Shown: piece after piece, positions 10,370 to 20,832 of the stretch
Layout: every line of letters starts with the position of its first letter
How positions within the stretch are numbered: the first letter of the stretch is position 1
Assembly: GCA_016946835.1 (NCBI GenBank)
Contig: JACVTC010000008.1
Span: 488,501-552,500, forward strand
Direction: 5' to 3'
Origin: Neocallimastix lanati (nom. inval.)
Lineage: Eukaryota; Neocallimastigomycota; Neocallimastigomycetes; Neocallimastigales; Neocallimastigaceae
Length of the DNA stretch: 64,000 nt
The notes under the pieces: generated by a model
Databases searched by the model: none
Told to the model about the DNA's origin: nothing
Seen by the model: only the letters and a program-made list of their open reading frames with translations
Translations under genes and position numbers: made by a program

Positions 10370-12313
10370 AAATTTATGTTAACTAATTCCATATATCTTA
10401 ATAATAAAATTCTAAATTATATTATTAATATTTATATAGTTATTTAGAACAGTAATAATAGATTAATAGTCATTTTTTATGATAAACCCAAAGTGTCAAT
10501 TTAAGTCATATGATCATATCATGATATATATTTAACATGAGCCTTATGTAATAATTTATCAAGTCATATAAAAAAAAATTAATAAAGAATTTAATAATTT
10601 AATAATAAATCATAATTCCATAAGATTTAGAGTCTCATTTTAAGAAAACTATTAGAAATAATATTATTTTATAATAATATTATTTTAAAATAAAGTGTAA
10701 ATCGAATTTAAATTAGAAAAAAAATTCTTATTTTTTCCCACTTTAATAAAAAAAATTACAACTATATAAAATTTTAAAAATTAAATTCTTGAATTTGAAA
10801 ATTTCAAAAATTAATTTCAAAAAAATTAATAAAAATGAATTTTAATTCTAATTGCAACAAAAATGGAAGATAATAACATTACAATCGTCAATACTATCAT
10901 AACAAAAAAATAAAAAAAAAAAAAGAAAAGAAATGAAAAAGAGAAATGATAGTAGTGTATTATCAAACTTGATCTTCAGGGTATGGAATCTTTTTTACTC
11001 ACAACAAAAAGGGCTTGACGAATACATTTACAAAAAAAAAAAAAAAAAAAAAAAAAGTGAAAATAATAATAATAATAATAATAACCTTTAATGAGTTGGA
11101 GTTTTTTATGACCCTTGGTTGTAAAAATGATCATTTTTTTATTTTTATATTTTTGTATTTTTTTTTATTTTTTTTTCTTTATTTTGGGTGTTTACTGCCC
11201 TTATTTTTAGCTCTATTTCCCCCCTTCTAGGGCAATGGGAATATTGAGGCGGTCACAACACTTACATAGGTTTACCCTTAAGGCAGATCATGTCCTAATA
11301 TCCTTTCTGGACGGTCTTACTAAGTATTCAGTATTGGCGCCGTATTTGCTCTGACATGCGTATTTTATGCTGAGAATTTTTCAGGTACGCTTTTTCTCGG
11401 AGTGGCTCTCCAGTTCCTAACTTCCCTTTGAAGCTGAGGCCAAAATAATCTAATCCATTGAGATATGTACTAGCTTCCTTGGAAAATTGAATATAAGTCG
11501 GAAAGATTGCAATTTAGTAAAATATATCTACATTACTTAAATAGAATATATATCTAAATGGACACATGATATGTACCTAAAGGCTAGTAATTCCCTTAGT
11601 AAATATATATATTAAATGAAGGTACTTGCGCAACACTTTCAGGCCCACAGCTAGGATAGTATCCTGTTTTCTCATCTATATTACTTAGGAGATTTATGGA
11701 AAACCTGAAAAAATGGTCAAAGGGCAGGATCAAACCAGGAGTCCTATGCATACTAGCTCAGGGACTGAACAGCCAGGATAGAACCTTGCTTTCATAGAAC
11801 TTATTAAAATAAACTTATGAACTAGGCAAGGAAGAAAAAAAAAAAAACTAGGCAAGAAAAAAAAAAAAAAAAAAAGGACTTGGATCAAATGAGGCTCAAA
11901 TAAAGGAGAAAATATTTGAAATATATTTTATCTAGTATGAATAATATCTTCAATAAACTCTAGGAAATTAAATGATGAAGTTGATGAAGAAGAGGCTTAA
12001 GTAACAATTATACTTGTACAACTCATTACCTTCAGAAATTATACGTATATGGAAATAATGCCGAAGCAAGTAATGTTCAGATTTCTAAAAAAAATGAAAT
12101 GAATTATAAACTCAGTATTCAATAAATATTTTTTAATATTGGTTATAATGAAGAGGAATAGGTTGAATCCAGTGAAGCAGTTTATTGATGAGGTAGATTT
12201 TCAACAAAAGATTGTTGGCTATTAAGTTACTATACTTTAGATTTTTTGTCTTTTGTTAAAATTCACAACAAGGCTTCTTTGTATGAATTTAAGAGCATCC
12301 CATCATATGATAG
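10370..12313. other. No gene recognised; contains an unidentified GC-richer stretch (about 10960-12250)
   Basis: The first 500 bases are AT-rich spacer. From about 10960 the composition becomes more mixed, for example GGCGGTCACAACACTTACAT near 11250 and CCACAGCTAGGATAGTATCC near 11640. No frame stays open and no family is recognised. At 11725-11780 (GGCAGGATCAAACCAGGAGT on this strand) the complement contains GGTTTGATCCTG, which resembles a pol III B box, but no proper tRNA fold is visible. It is probably an old mobile-element or gene relic. The plus frame at 11015-11230 is low-complexity Lys/Phe sequence. Confidence 0.35.
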
Positions 12314-12360
12314 GAGATATGATATACGGGACTTTTATGTGATATTATTTTTACTTAGTA

Positions 12361-12396
<36 letters not shown>

Positions 12397-12990
12397 ATTA
12401 ATATTAATATTTTCTATCATAGAAATTAACCCAAGTTAACCTCCGTCTAATAATTACAAGAAGAATAGTTTATTATTAGGATTATATACATACAAAATTA
12501 TAGTTTTAATAATGAACTAAATATAAAATAATAACATATAAATAATATAACGAATAATATCAACTCTATATATATTTAATTATAATATAATATAATTAAT
12601 TATAACGATTTTATTATTATATTATAATATAAAGAAGAAATATATATTTTTAATATAAACTTATATAATAAGAGTATTATTATATAATATATTATAATAA
12701 AAAATATATTTGTGAATATCATTTAATATATGAATAAGAAATTATTTCCAAAAATTATTATTGAAAAAAAAATGATATAAATTTAATATTTAATAGTAAT
12801 TATTAAATATACAAATATATTACTACACATATTTGTTTTATATAAGAGGTGCTCTCTGTGAAATAGTAAATTAATGGTGAGATTGAATTTTTTTTTTTCT
12901 CTCTACGAGAATAATTCTCAATTGAAACTTCTGAATTTTCCATACATTCAATAATATTTGAAATATGAATCATTTTGGTAAATAAAAACA
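12314..12990. repeat. Long direct repeat, left copy (LTR-like)
   Basis: About 0.6 kb here matches 18581-19195 in the same orientation. Shared words include TAACCCAAGTTAACCTCC (TTCC in the other copy), AATATCAACTCTATATATAT, TTAAATATACAAATATATTA and GGTGAGATTGAATTTTTTTT. Substitutions and indels are scattered throughout, so the pair is old. The separation of about 5.6 kb and a gag-like relic inside suggest LTRs of one retroelement. Confidence 0.6.
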
Positions 12991-13018
12991 TAAAAAATTT
13001 AAAATAAGATCTTTTATT

Positions 13019-14480
13019 TTATGGATTTTTCATCTCCTGATGTTATTCGTGCAATTTATCAAAGTAATGATTACAATAATTCTAATTTAAATAATTATAA
13101 AGAAAAAATAAATAAGTGATTCTTATGTTTTTTTTTAAAGATACTGATTATTATATGATTCAATCACCATTTACATATAAATGAAATGAACATACAGTTG
13201 ATCCAAAAGCAATATTTTTAACGTAAAAATAATGATTGGCAGCCAAGGAAATCAACAAGATATGGTAAAAACTAATTATAAATGTATTAAAAATAAATTG
13301 AATCCATGGCATATCAAATTTAAGTGGTAAAAAGTGTAAATTATACTTTATTATTTCAGCCTATGATGATAAATGTTTAAATTATGCTGATAATGGATTT
13401 ATATATGCAAGAATGTAAATAAAAAAAAAAAAAAGAATAACTAAAAGGAAGATTTTACTATTAAAAATGGAAAGACTTGGGTAAGACTTGATAGTCATAA
13501 ATGTTTAGAGGGAAATATTTGATTTTCATCCTATAATATTTAGAATCTAAAATATAGGATAACTTTAAAAAACTTGCTCAAATAGATTTACTAAAAACGT
13601 GGTTTTCCATATTGTTCTTAATCCAAATACTAAAGTTTAAAATATGTTGATAATATTGGTAAGTGGGGGTATAGAAAATGGAGCGTTATGTGGTATTGGT
13701 TATGAAAAGATGTTCATGTTCATTTTTTCTGTTTTAGATCATCTCTTATCCATATTGCTCTTCAATAAACCCTAAAGTAGAATACATTGATGAAAATGGT
13801 TCTTGGTGGGGGTATTGAAGATGATGAATAGTGTGGTATTGGTGAAGTTATCATTGAATCCAAATATCGTATTCGTAAAAAAAAAAAAAAAAAAACTTTA
13901 CGTCTTTATTGCCGATAAAGTTGATTCAGCTAGAATAAGATTAGATGAATGTAATGATAATAGTATATGGTATATTAACGGTAATGAAATTATATCAGCA
14001 ATAGATAGTAAATGTTAGTACGTTATCAATTCAATAGATCCTTGGTTTAGATGGATGTAAGGATTCTAATGAACAAGTTGATCATTAATAATTCTATTTC
14101 AATATTGTTGATAATAAGTATGTTTGAGTAAAGAATAACAAAAATCCTAAAACCGTTATTGTCTTAATAATGAATATTTAAGATTTGAAGGATTAAATGG
14201 AGATTATTCTTGAATGGAGGATTGAAAATGGATTGAAAATATAAATGGAAAAAATTATTGATTCAAGCGAAAGTATTATTGAAATTGATCCTAATATATT
14301 GATATTTCTAAATATTCAAATAGAAAAACTCAAAAATGCTGGTCTGAAAAGTTAGGTTTATCATCCAAATACAGAAATACCTTTCTACTATGATGAATCT
14401 GGTAGGTAGTTGGGGTTTAGAAAATAATGATTGGTGTGGTATGATTGAAACTCAAACAATAACTGAGTAATTGAAAAAAA
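13019..14480 (+). pseudogene. Dockerin-containing protein (cellulosome-type), broken
   Basis: Three degraded copies of the gut-fungal dockerin motif are seen. One at about 13594-13725 reads GFPYCS then DNIGKWGIENGALCGIG. One at about 13740-13860 reads SYPYCSS then YIDENGSWWGIEDDE and CGIGE. One at about 14330-14455 reads CWSEKLG then YYDESG and WGLENNDWCGM. Fungal dockerins tether plant-cell-wall-degrading enzymes to cellulosome scaffolds. Between the copies are Cys-bearing segments (DDKCLNYADNGFIYAR near 13380, WVRLDSHKCLEGN near 13480, RIRLDECNDNSIWYINGN near 13940) whose family I do not recognise. A possible start, MDFSSPDVIRAIYQSND, lies at 13021. All frames carry several stops and shifts, so the gene is dead. 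The catalytic module, if any, is not visible. Confidence 0.6.
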
Positions 14481-14499
14481 AAAAAAATATTCAATAATG

Positions 14500-14532
14500 A
14501 AATATTAGTTGAATAATTTTGAAAAAATTTAA

Positions 14533-14582
<50 letters not shown>

Positions 14583-14651
14583 ATTTTGAAATAATGATAG
14601 AATTATAAATATTATTATATTTAACAATTTAAAAATTTAAAAATTAATTCA

Positions 14652-14686
<35 letters not shown>

Positions 14687-15628
14687 AATTTATAATTTTG
14701 AAATTTTTTAAAATTTCAATTTTGAGATTTTAAAAATATAGTTAAATTAATTGTTAAACTCTTAATATATTGATTAAATATGGTATAAGCAATAAATATG
14801 AATAATATTTTGCTAATTTAGCTGCAAATGTTTAAAATTTAAATTTAAATTTGAAATTTTGAAAATTATTATCATTATTTAATATTTTTATATATATATA
14901 TATATATATAATAAATATTTTCATAATTTATAAATTTTATTTTATAAAAGGTGATGTTTTTTATATGTTTTTTTTCTCTTTTAGTATTTTCCCTATCTTT
15001 ATCTTCTTTTAGTTTTACTGTTGTTTTGTGTTATTTCTATCGTTGTAAAAAAAGGCCTACATAGCATTGGATCTAATTTATGTCTTTGGAACAGTCTAAT
15101 TTTAACTTTTTTCCCCAAAAATTTTTTATAATTTGGTAATTTGGTAGATCACCATCATACTTCCATACTTCTCTTCACTTAACTTTTCTCTTCATCGTTC
15201 TCCAATAATTAATTAGTTCCAAATTTCTTATTTTCAGTTTCTATTAACCCTTCAAATTTTTTTTTTCTTGAATAAAATAGGGATTGCATAAGGGACCTTT
15301 TTTTTTTTTTTTGTAATTTTATTTAATAATCTGTTGTCGATATAGAGAGAGTTTCCATTTAAGCATTGGGGAAGACCATGGGGAATAGGAAGGGTAAATT
15401 AACTCTATGTCTATTAATTTTCTTTAATCCACCTTTTTAAAGTGGATTGTTCTCCTTTTTAAAGTGGATAGTCGTTCCTTAAGAAATTCTATATAAGCTT
15501 TTTTTTTTTTTATTGGTCTACTACCATCTATTTAAATTCATTATGATGAGGTAAACAATTTTAAAGGTTCTAGATCATCATTGGAAATCGCAATAACTTC
15601 TAAATAGGTACTTAAAGTAGATTTAAAT

Positions 15629-15667
<39 letters not shown>

Positions 15668-16000
15668 TATTATTGATATCCACATTATTGATTAATTTTT
15701 TTTTCCAGAATGTCTTTTTTTATCTCCATACTTATTTTTATTCGTGTTAAATAAATTATTGACACTAGTATTGTTCTTTAGCAATACGAGTATTAATAAC
15801 TTCACACTTAAGCTTGAGTGTGAAATTCATGTATATCTTCCAAAGGAGAAAAAGTTACCACATTAAAAGTAAATACACCATTAAATATTATTGATATTAT
15901 TATATTAATAATTTTTTTTTTTTTAATTTTTATATATAAATATTTACTATCTGAATCTAGTAATAATTTATAACTCAACTTTTATTTTTTTTAATAATTA
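14500..16000. other. Spacer with long T runs; no gene seen
   Basis: Long poly-T tracts lie at 14537-14577, 14651-14684, 15300-15312 and 15630-15661, with AT spacer between. Short mixed-composition stretches near 15170-15560 contain no open frame. AAAGTGGATTGTTCTCCTTT and AAAGTGGATAGTCGTTCCTT near 15440 form a small local duplication (CCTTTTTAAAGTGGAT twice). Confidence 0.5.
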
Positions 16001-16211
16001 ATTATTATATCAAATATTCAATCATCATTATCAAAAATAAAAAAATAAAAAAATTCTAAAAGTTAGTATTAATTTTATTTGTACCAATTTGAATTTCTCA
16101 ATTTATCATTTCATATATACCCGTTCTTCAGCATTCGATAATACTTGATGGTCTCTACCAAGACGCAGAACCAACTTTGGTAACCAACAACCCTATCGTT
16201 TTCAGTTTTGA

Positions 16212-16242
<31 letters not shown>

Positions 16243-16872
16243 GTTTTTGACTTAAATCGTTAATACCATCTATTTTTAAAGTGTTTAATTTATTTTGTTC
16301 CATATTGTTTTTATTATCATTAATACAATTATCCATATTATTATTATTATTTATTATTATTATTGTTGGTATTGCTGTTCTTATTATCTAAATCGTTTTT
16401 TTATTATTAATGTTAGTAAAATTATTGACTTTATTTTCTTTAATTAAATTATTATTTTTTGTTGTCATTAATTATAAATATAATTTCCAAATATTATTAG
16501 TAATATTTTATAATTGCCAATTAAATTTTCATTTCTACCTCTACCCTCTGAAGTTATGTCTAGAGTGAAATTTTCAAAATCTTTCTATTTCTTAAACGAT
16601 AAAGAGCATTATTATTACTTATATATGTATCCATAATATTATTATTGTTACTGTTGACTTATTTTTTTTTTTTTTTGTAATACTAAAATAGCTACTGTTT
16701 CTTTTGGTTTTAGGTAGTACTAACCAGTATTTTTCATCTCTACAATATTTAGTAGCAACAATAATAACCTCATAATTATTATTTCAAGTTGCTGTGGTGA
16801 TCATTGGGAAAGATGAGTAATTTAAGTACTACTGGAAGTTTGCCTTCTTCCTTTATTTAGTATTCAGTATTC

Positions 16873-16911
<39 letters not shown>

Positions 16912-18580
16912 TGCGTGTGTGTGTGTATGTGTGAATTAATAAAATTGAAAAAAAAATTAGAATCTTGTTTCAACTTTGCCAATTCCTACCACAATCTTTT
17001 ATCAAATGGTCAGGTTTTATCCAACAAAAGAAACAAGTTTTAATTTATAAATGATGTAATTTTAATTTTATTTACAAGTTCATCCATTCTTTCATCATTA
17101 TTAGGTGGTTGATTATTACTGATTCTTATAATGATTATTATTATTTCTACTATTTAAAATAATTATTATTTGTATTATGTTGATTATTCTTTCCATGACA
17201 GTTTATATTTATTTTGAGACATCGTAATTAACTCTACGAGCAGAATGAGAAGATGTATCCAGGAAAAAGTTTTCTTAAAGTTCCTGAATTTCATACTATT
17301 TCTATTCCATGAAATATATTGACGTTATTAAGAAGGAGCCGTATTGCGTCGGTTCATATATGCCTATGCCTAATTCTTTTTTAATCATTATAGTTTAGAA
17401 TTTTAGAATTTTCTTTTTTTTTTTTTTTTTTTTATTTCTCCTATTACACCTATGAGAGGAAGATTCCTGTAATATTTCTTCATATTCATATTTTTTTTTT
17501 TTTTTGGTTTTGCTGCCTACTTCTTCAAAGAAACCACATTTCTCCATATTTATTTTTGGTGTAAAAGAACATTCTCAAAGTCTGTTACTGAGGTAGATGC
17601 TCCCTCCTCCATTTTTCCAATGGGTCGTATACAGTATACAGCGAAGTATCTTTTGTATTGAAATCATATCATATACTGTCTCATTTGGTTAGATGAATCG
17701 TCGTTTTATTTCCCGATTTTCTTTCAAATATTTTCTTTTTTTCTAAATCAACACATTCATCTAATAATGTAAGAGCTCTGTTTACTTTCTTCTTCTTCCT
17801 TTTCTTTAAACATTCTTTACAATATCGTCTTCAGCAGAGGAAATAATAATATAGCTAAATTTATTACAATTATTCATTCTAGTTCTATCTCGGTATCCCT
17901 TCGAGATTCTTTAATTCTTGTGAGAGTCTTCGGTATCAACATCCGAACCACTAAATTCCACTACGACCACTGTTAGTACTCATTGTTATTATTATTATTG
18001 AAATATTATTTATAATAATGCTTATCCATTAAATCTAAAAATTCGAAATATTAATATATGTATTTATTTTATTTTATCTATTTTATTTTATTTTTTTTAT
18101 TTATAAAAATATTACTACCTTATTACTACCTTTCTAAAACTATTTTAATTATCATAACTAACTATTATTAATAAATATTATTTAAAAAAAAAAAAATTTT
18201 TTTTATATACTTGTACATAAATACAACTATTAAGTATAATTACTATATTAAATATTATTTATGTATTTACCACTATTAATTACAATTTTTTAAATACTAC
18301 TATTATTACTAATTATTTTTATTTATTTAAATAAAATTAAGGACTTATTCGTTTTTATTCAGGTCCAAATTCCCAGTTGTTATTAAATTATTATATTTAT
18401 GTAAATTTTAAATTTATGCATTACTATTATAATTATAATAATTATCATATAATACCAATAAAAATATATAAGTTTAATGCTTTAAAATGTTGTATTAATG
18501 CTCAATTATAGTTTTCAAAACAAAATTCCTAAAATAATACAGTTATACTAGTTCACATCCCTGATATCTCCATCAATTTT

Positions 18581-19065
18581 GATATGCTGGACTTTTATAA
18601 ACTATTATTTTTGCTTTGTATAATTATATTTTTTTTTTCTACTAATATGAATATTTTCTATCTTAGAAAGTAACCCAAGTTAACTTCCTTCCAATAATTA
18701 CTCGAAGAATAGTTATTATTAGTATTATATATATACAAAATTATAGTATTAATAATAAACTAAATATATAATAATAACAAATTAATCATATAATAAATAA
18801 TATCAACTCTATATATATTTAATTATGATATAATAATATAATTAATTATAACTAATTTATTTTATTTTAATATATATGTGAATATAAATTAACATAGAAA
18901 TAAGATATAATCTCAAAAATTATTATTGACAAAAAAGATATGAATTTAATATTTAATAATAATTATTAAATATACAAATATATTACTACACATATTTGTT
19001 TTATATCAGAGGTGCTTTCTCTGTGAAATAGCAAATTAATGGTGAGATTGAATTTTTTTTCTTTT

Positions 19066-19098
<33 letters not shown>

Positions 19099-19195
19099 CT
19101 CTTCATGAACAATTCTCAATTGAAATTGTGAGTTTTCTATAAATTTAATAATATTTTGAAATATGAATTATTTTGGTGAATATAAATATAAAATT
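18581..19195. repeat. Long direct repeat, right copy (LTR-like)
   Basis: This is the partner of 12314-12990. The shared 3' part covers ACTACACATATTTGTTTTAT, GGTGCTTTCTCTGTGAAATA and ATTAATGGTGAGATTGAATT and ends near AATATGAATTATTTTGGTGA. A long T run has expanded inside this copy (19069-19098). Confidence 0.6.
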
Positions 19196-20475
19196 TGAAT
19201 ATGTTTTTCTACGTATTTACTTTTATATATCAGATGTGAAATCTATAATAAATACATCTAAATTAAAGAATAGTTAACATCTTTCACTAACGGTAGGACA
19301 AATTAAAGTGGAATAAAAAGGAATAAAAAAGGTTGGGTTATTACATTGGATATATCAATGGGTGTTTTATTAAATATTTGGAGCCTATATCAATATATGG
19401 TCAAAACAACAATGATTACATATAAACCATATATGTTTTGAATGTTCAATAAGCCATAAAACCTGTTATTTTAATTGAAATATAGCTGTTGTGGCTAATA
19501 TGAACTACATGGTTTTGAGGTTAATATTAGGAATATACGCAGTCATTGTTGTTATTAAAGTTCCAGAAATGATGACGATATTGATAAACATATGCATATA
19601 TTGCTAATATAAGTGTATTTGTGCAATGATTATACTAAAACTATGAATATATTTGATTGTTGTTTTTTATTTTATTTTTGTTTTTATTTTTATTTTATTT
19701 TTATTTTATTTTTATTTTTTGTTTTTATTTTTGATGAAAATGGTATGGTTTTTAGTATATTTTTAGCATCAAAACCCTATGTTGTTCATCTATTAATATA
19801 AGCTCCAGAATAAAGACATATTGCATTTGTATGACATTTAACAACAATCATCGCAATATATACAAACATCGCTGCAAAATGACCCTGTTTTTGAACATAA
19901 AATGAACATATTTGGCATACAAATACATTCATTCAACCATATTGTTTATAATAATAATATTAATAATAATTGTTGTGGTTATGATTTTGAATGCCTAGAA
20001 CACTATAGCTATGATTTGCATATATCTGTCGATATTTTTGCATTGTTTATTGACAAAATCACAGCAGTTTTGACCATAAAAGGCATTCAAAATCATCATA
20101 TTGCAACATTGTTCATATAATAATATATGCAGAAATACAGCAATGTTGTGCAAAACCTAGCTAGTTGATCAACATATGTTTTTGATCATTCAACTGGTCA
20201 AAAATATGCTCAGAATCATAAAACTAGCTAGGTTTGCAATCACTACAAACACTATCATTTATATATAATCATAGCAGTTTTGAACTTCATTAACTTCTGG
20301 AACTTATATTAATTAATTGAACAACATACCAGTTTTGACCAATATTAACATCAAAAACCATATCATTTATATCAATTCATGTCTGTTATGACCATTTGAT
20401 TAATACAGGTTCCAGATCGTTAATAAACATATAGGGTTTTATGGTTTATTTATGCCAAACTATGCTATATGACAT
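19196..20475. repeat. Palindrome-rich block of short dispersed inverted repeats
   Basis: No gene is seen. Several hairpins follow one another. ATGATTTTGAATGCC at about 19980 pairs with GGCATTCAAAATCAT at about 20082. TTGCAACATTG at about 20100 pairs with CAATGTTGTGCAA at about 20138. AAACCTAGCTAGTT at about 20152 pairs with AACTAGCTAGGTTT at about 20221. Words such as CAAAACCATAT, GTTTTGACCA and GGAGCC/GGCTCC recur in both orientations. The two short plus frames at 19613-19801 and 19902-20120 are within this repeat block and are not accepted as genes. Confidence 0.6.
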
Positions 20476-20832
20476 CTATTAATTAAGGCTCCAAATTTTA
20501 TATATATATCAACAATATGGTTTTTATGACAAAATATATGCAAAAATGGTATGGTTTTAAATGCCCAAAAAAACCTCATTATTTTCATTCAACTTCATTC
20601 ATTGACTCAACTACGCTCATTCTTGGGTGATCTCGACAGATTTTTCGCAGCTTCACTACGTTTCGTGCTCAATCTTCTCGCTCCCTTACATTCGTCTCGT
20701 TTAAACATTCGTTTGTTTTCATTCAATATTTTCAGTTTTTTTGGCATTTAAAACCATACCATTTTTGCATATATTTTGTCATAAAAACCATATTGTTGAT
20801 ATATATATAAAATTTGGAGCCTTAATTAATAG
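20476..20832. repeat. Long hairpin element with ~98-bp arms around a GC-richer core
   Basis: Left arm 20476-20573 and right arm 20735-20832 are complementary along their length apart from one extra base and tract-length noise. The outer tip is CTATTAATTAAGGCTCC and the inner part is TGGTATGGTTTTAAATGCC. The ~160-bp loop (20574-20734) is much less AT-rich than the flanks, with GCTCATTCTTGGGTGATCTC. It resembles 50000-50165. The right arm ends exactly where the terminus of MULE locus B begins. It looks like a foldback or MITE-type element. Confidence 0.75.

Larger units (their letters stand above)
12314..19195 (-). mobile_element. Old LTR-type retroelement remnant (gag-like part only recognised), broken
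   Basis: Two similar direct repeats (12314-12990 and 18581-19195) bound about 5.6 kb. On the minus strand between roughly 18000 and 14900 there is decayed, Asn-rich sequence with a zinc-knuckle-like motif (CFFCWIKPDHLIKDC, near 17040). This would place gag just inside the right-hand repeat, as expected for a minus-strand element. The element is broken in many places and clearly old. Its family (Ty1/copia or Ty3) cannot be decided here. A dockerin gene relic on the plus strand occupies 13019-14480. Confidence 0.4.

Noticed and set aside
11725-11780. Possible tRNA gene or second SINE head on the minus strand
   Set aside because: Only a B-box-like word is present; the A box spacing is too short and the stems do not pair.
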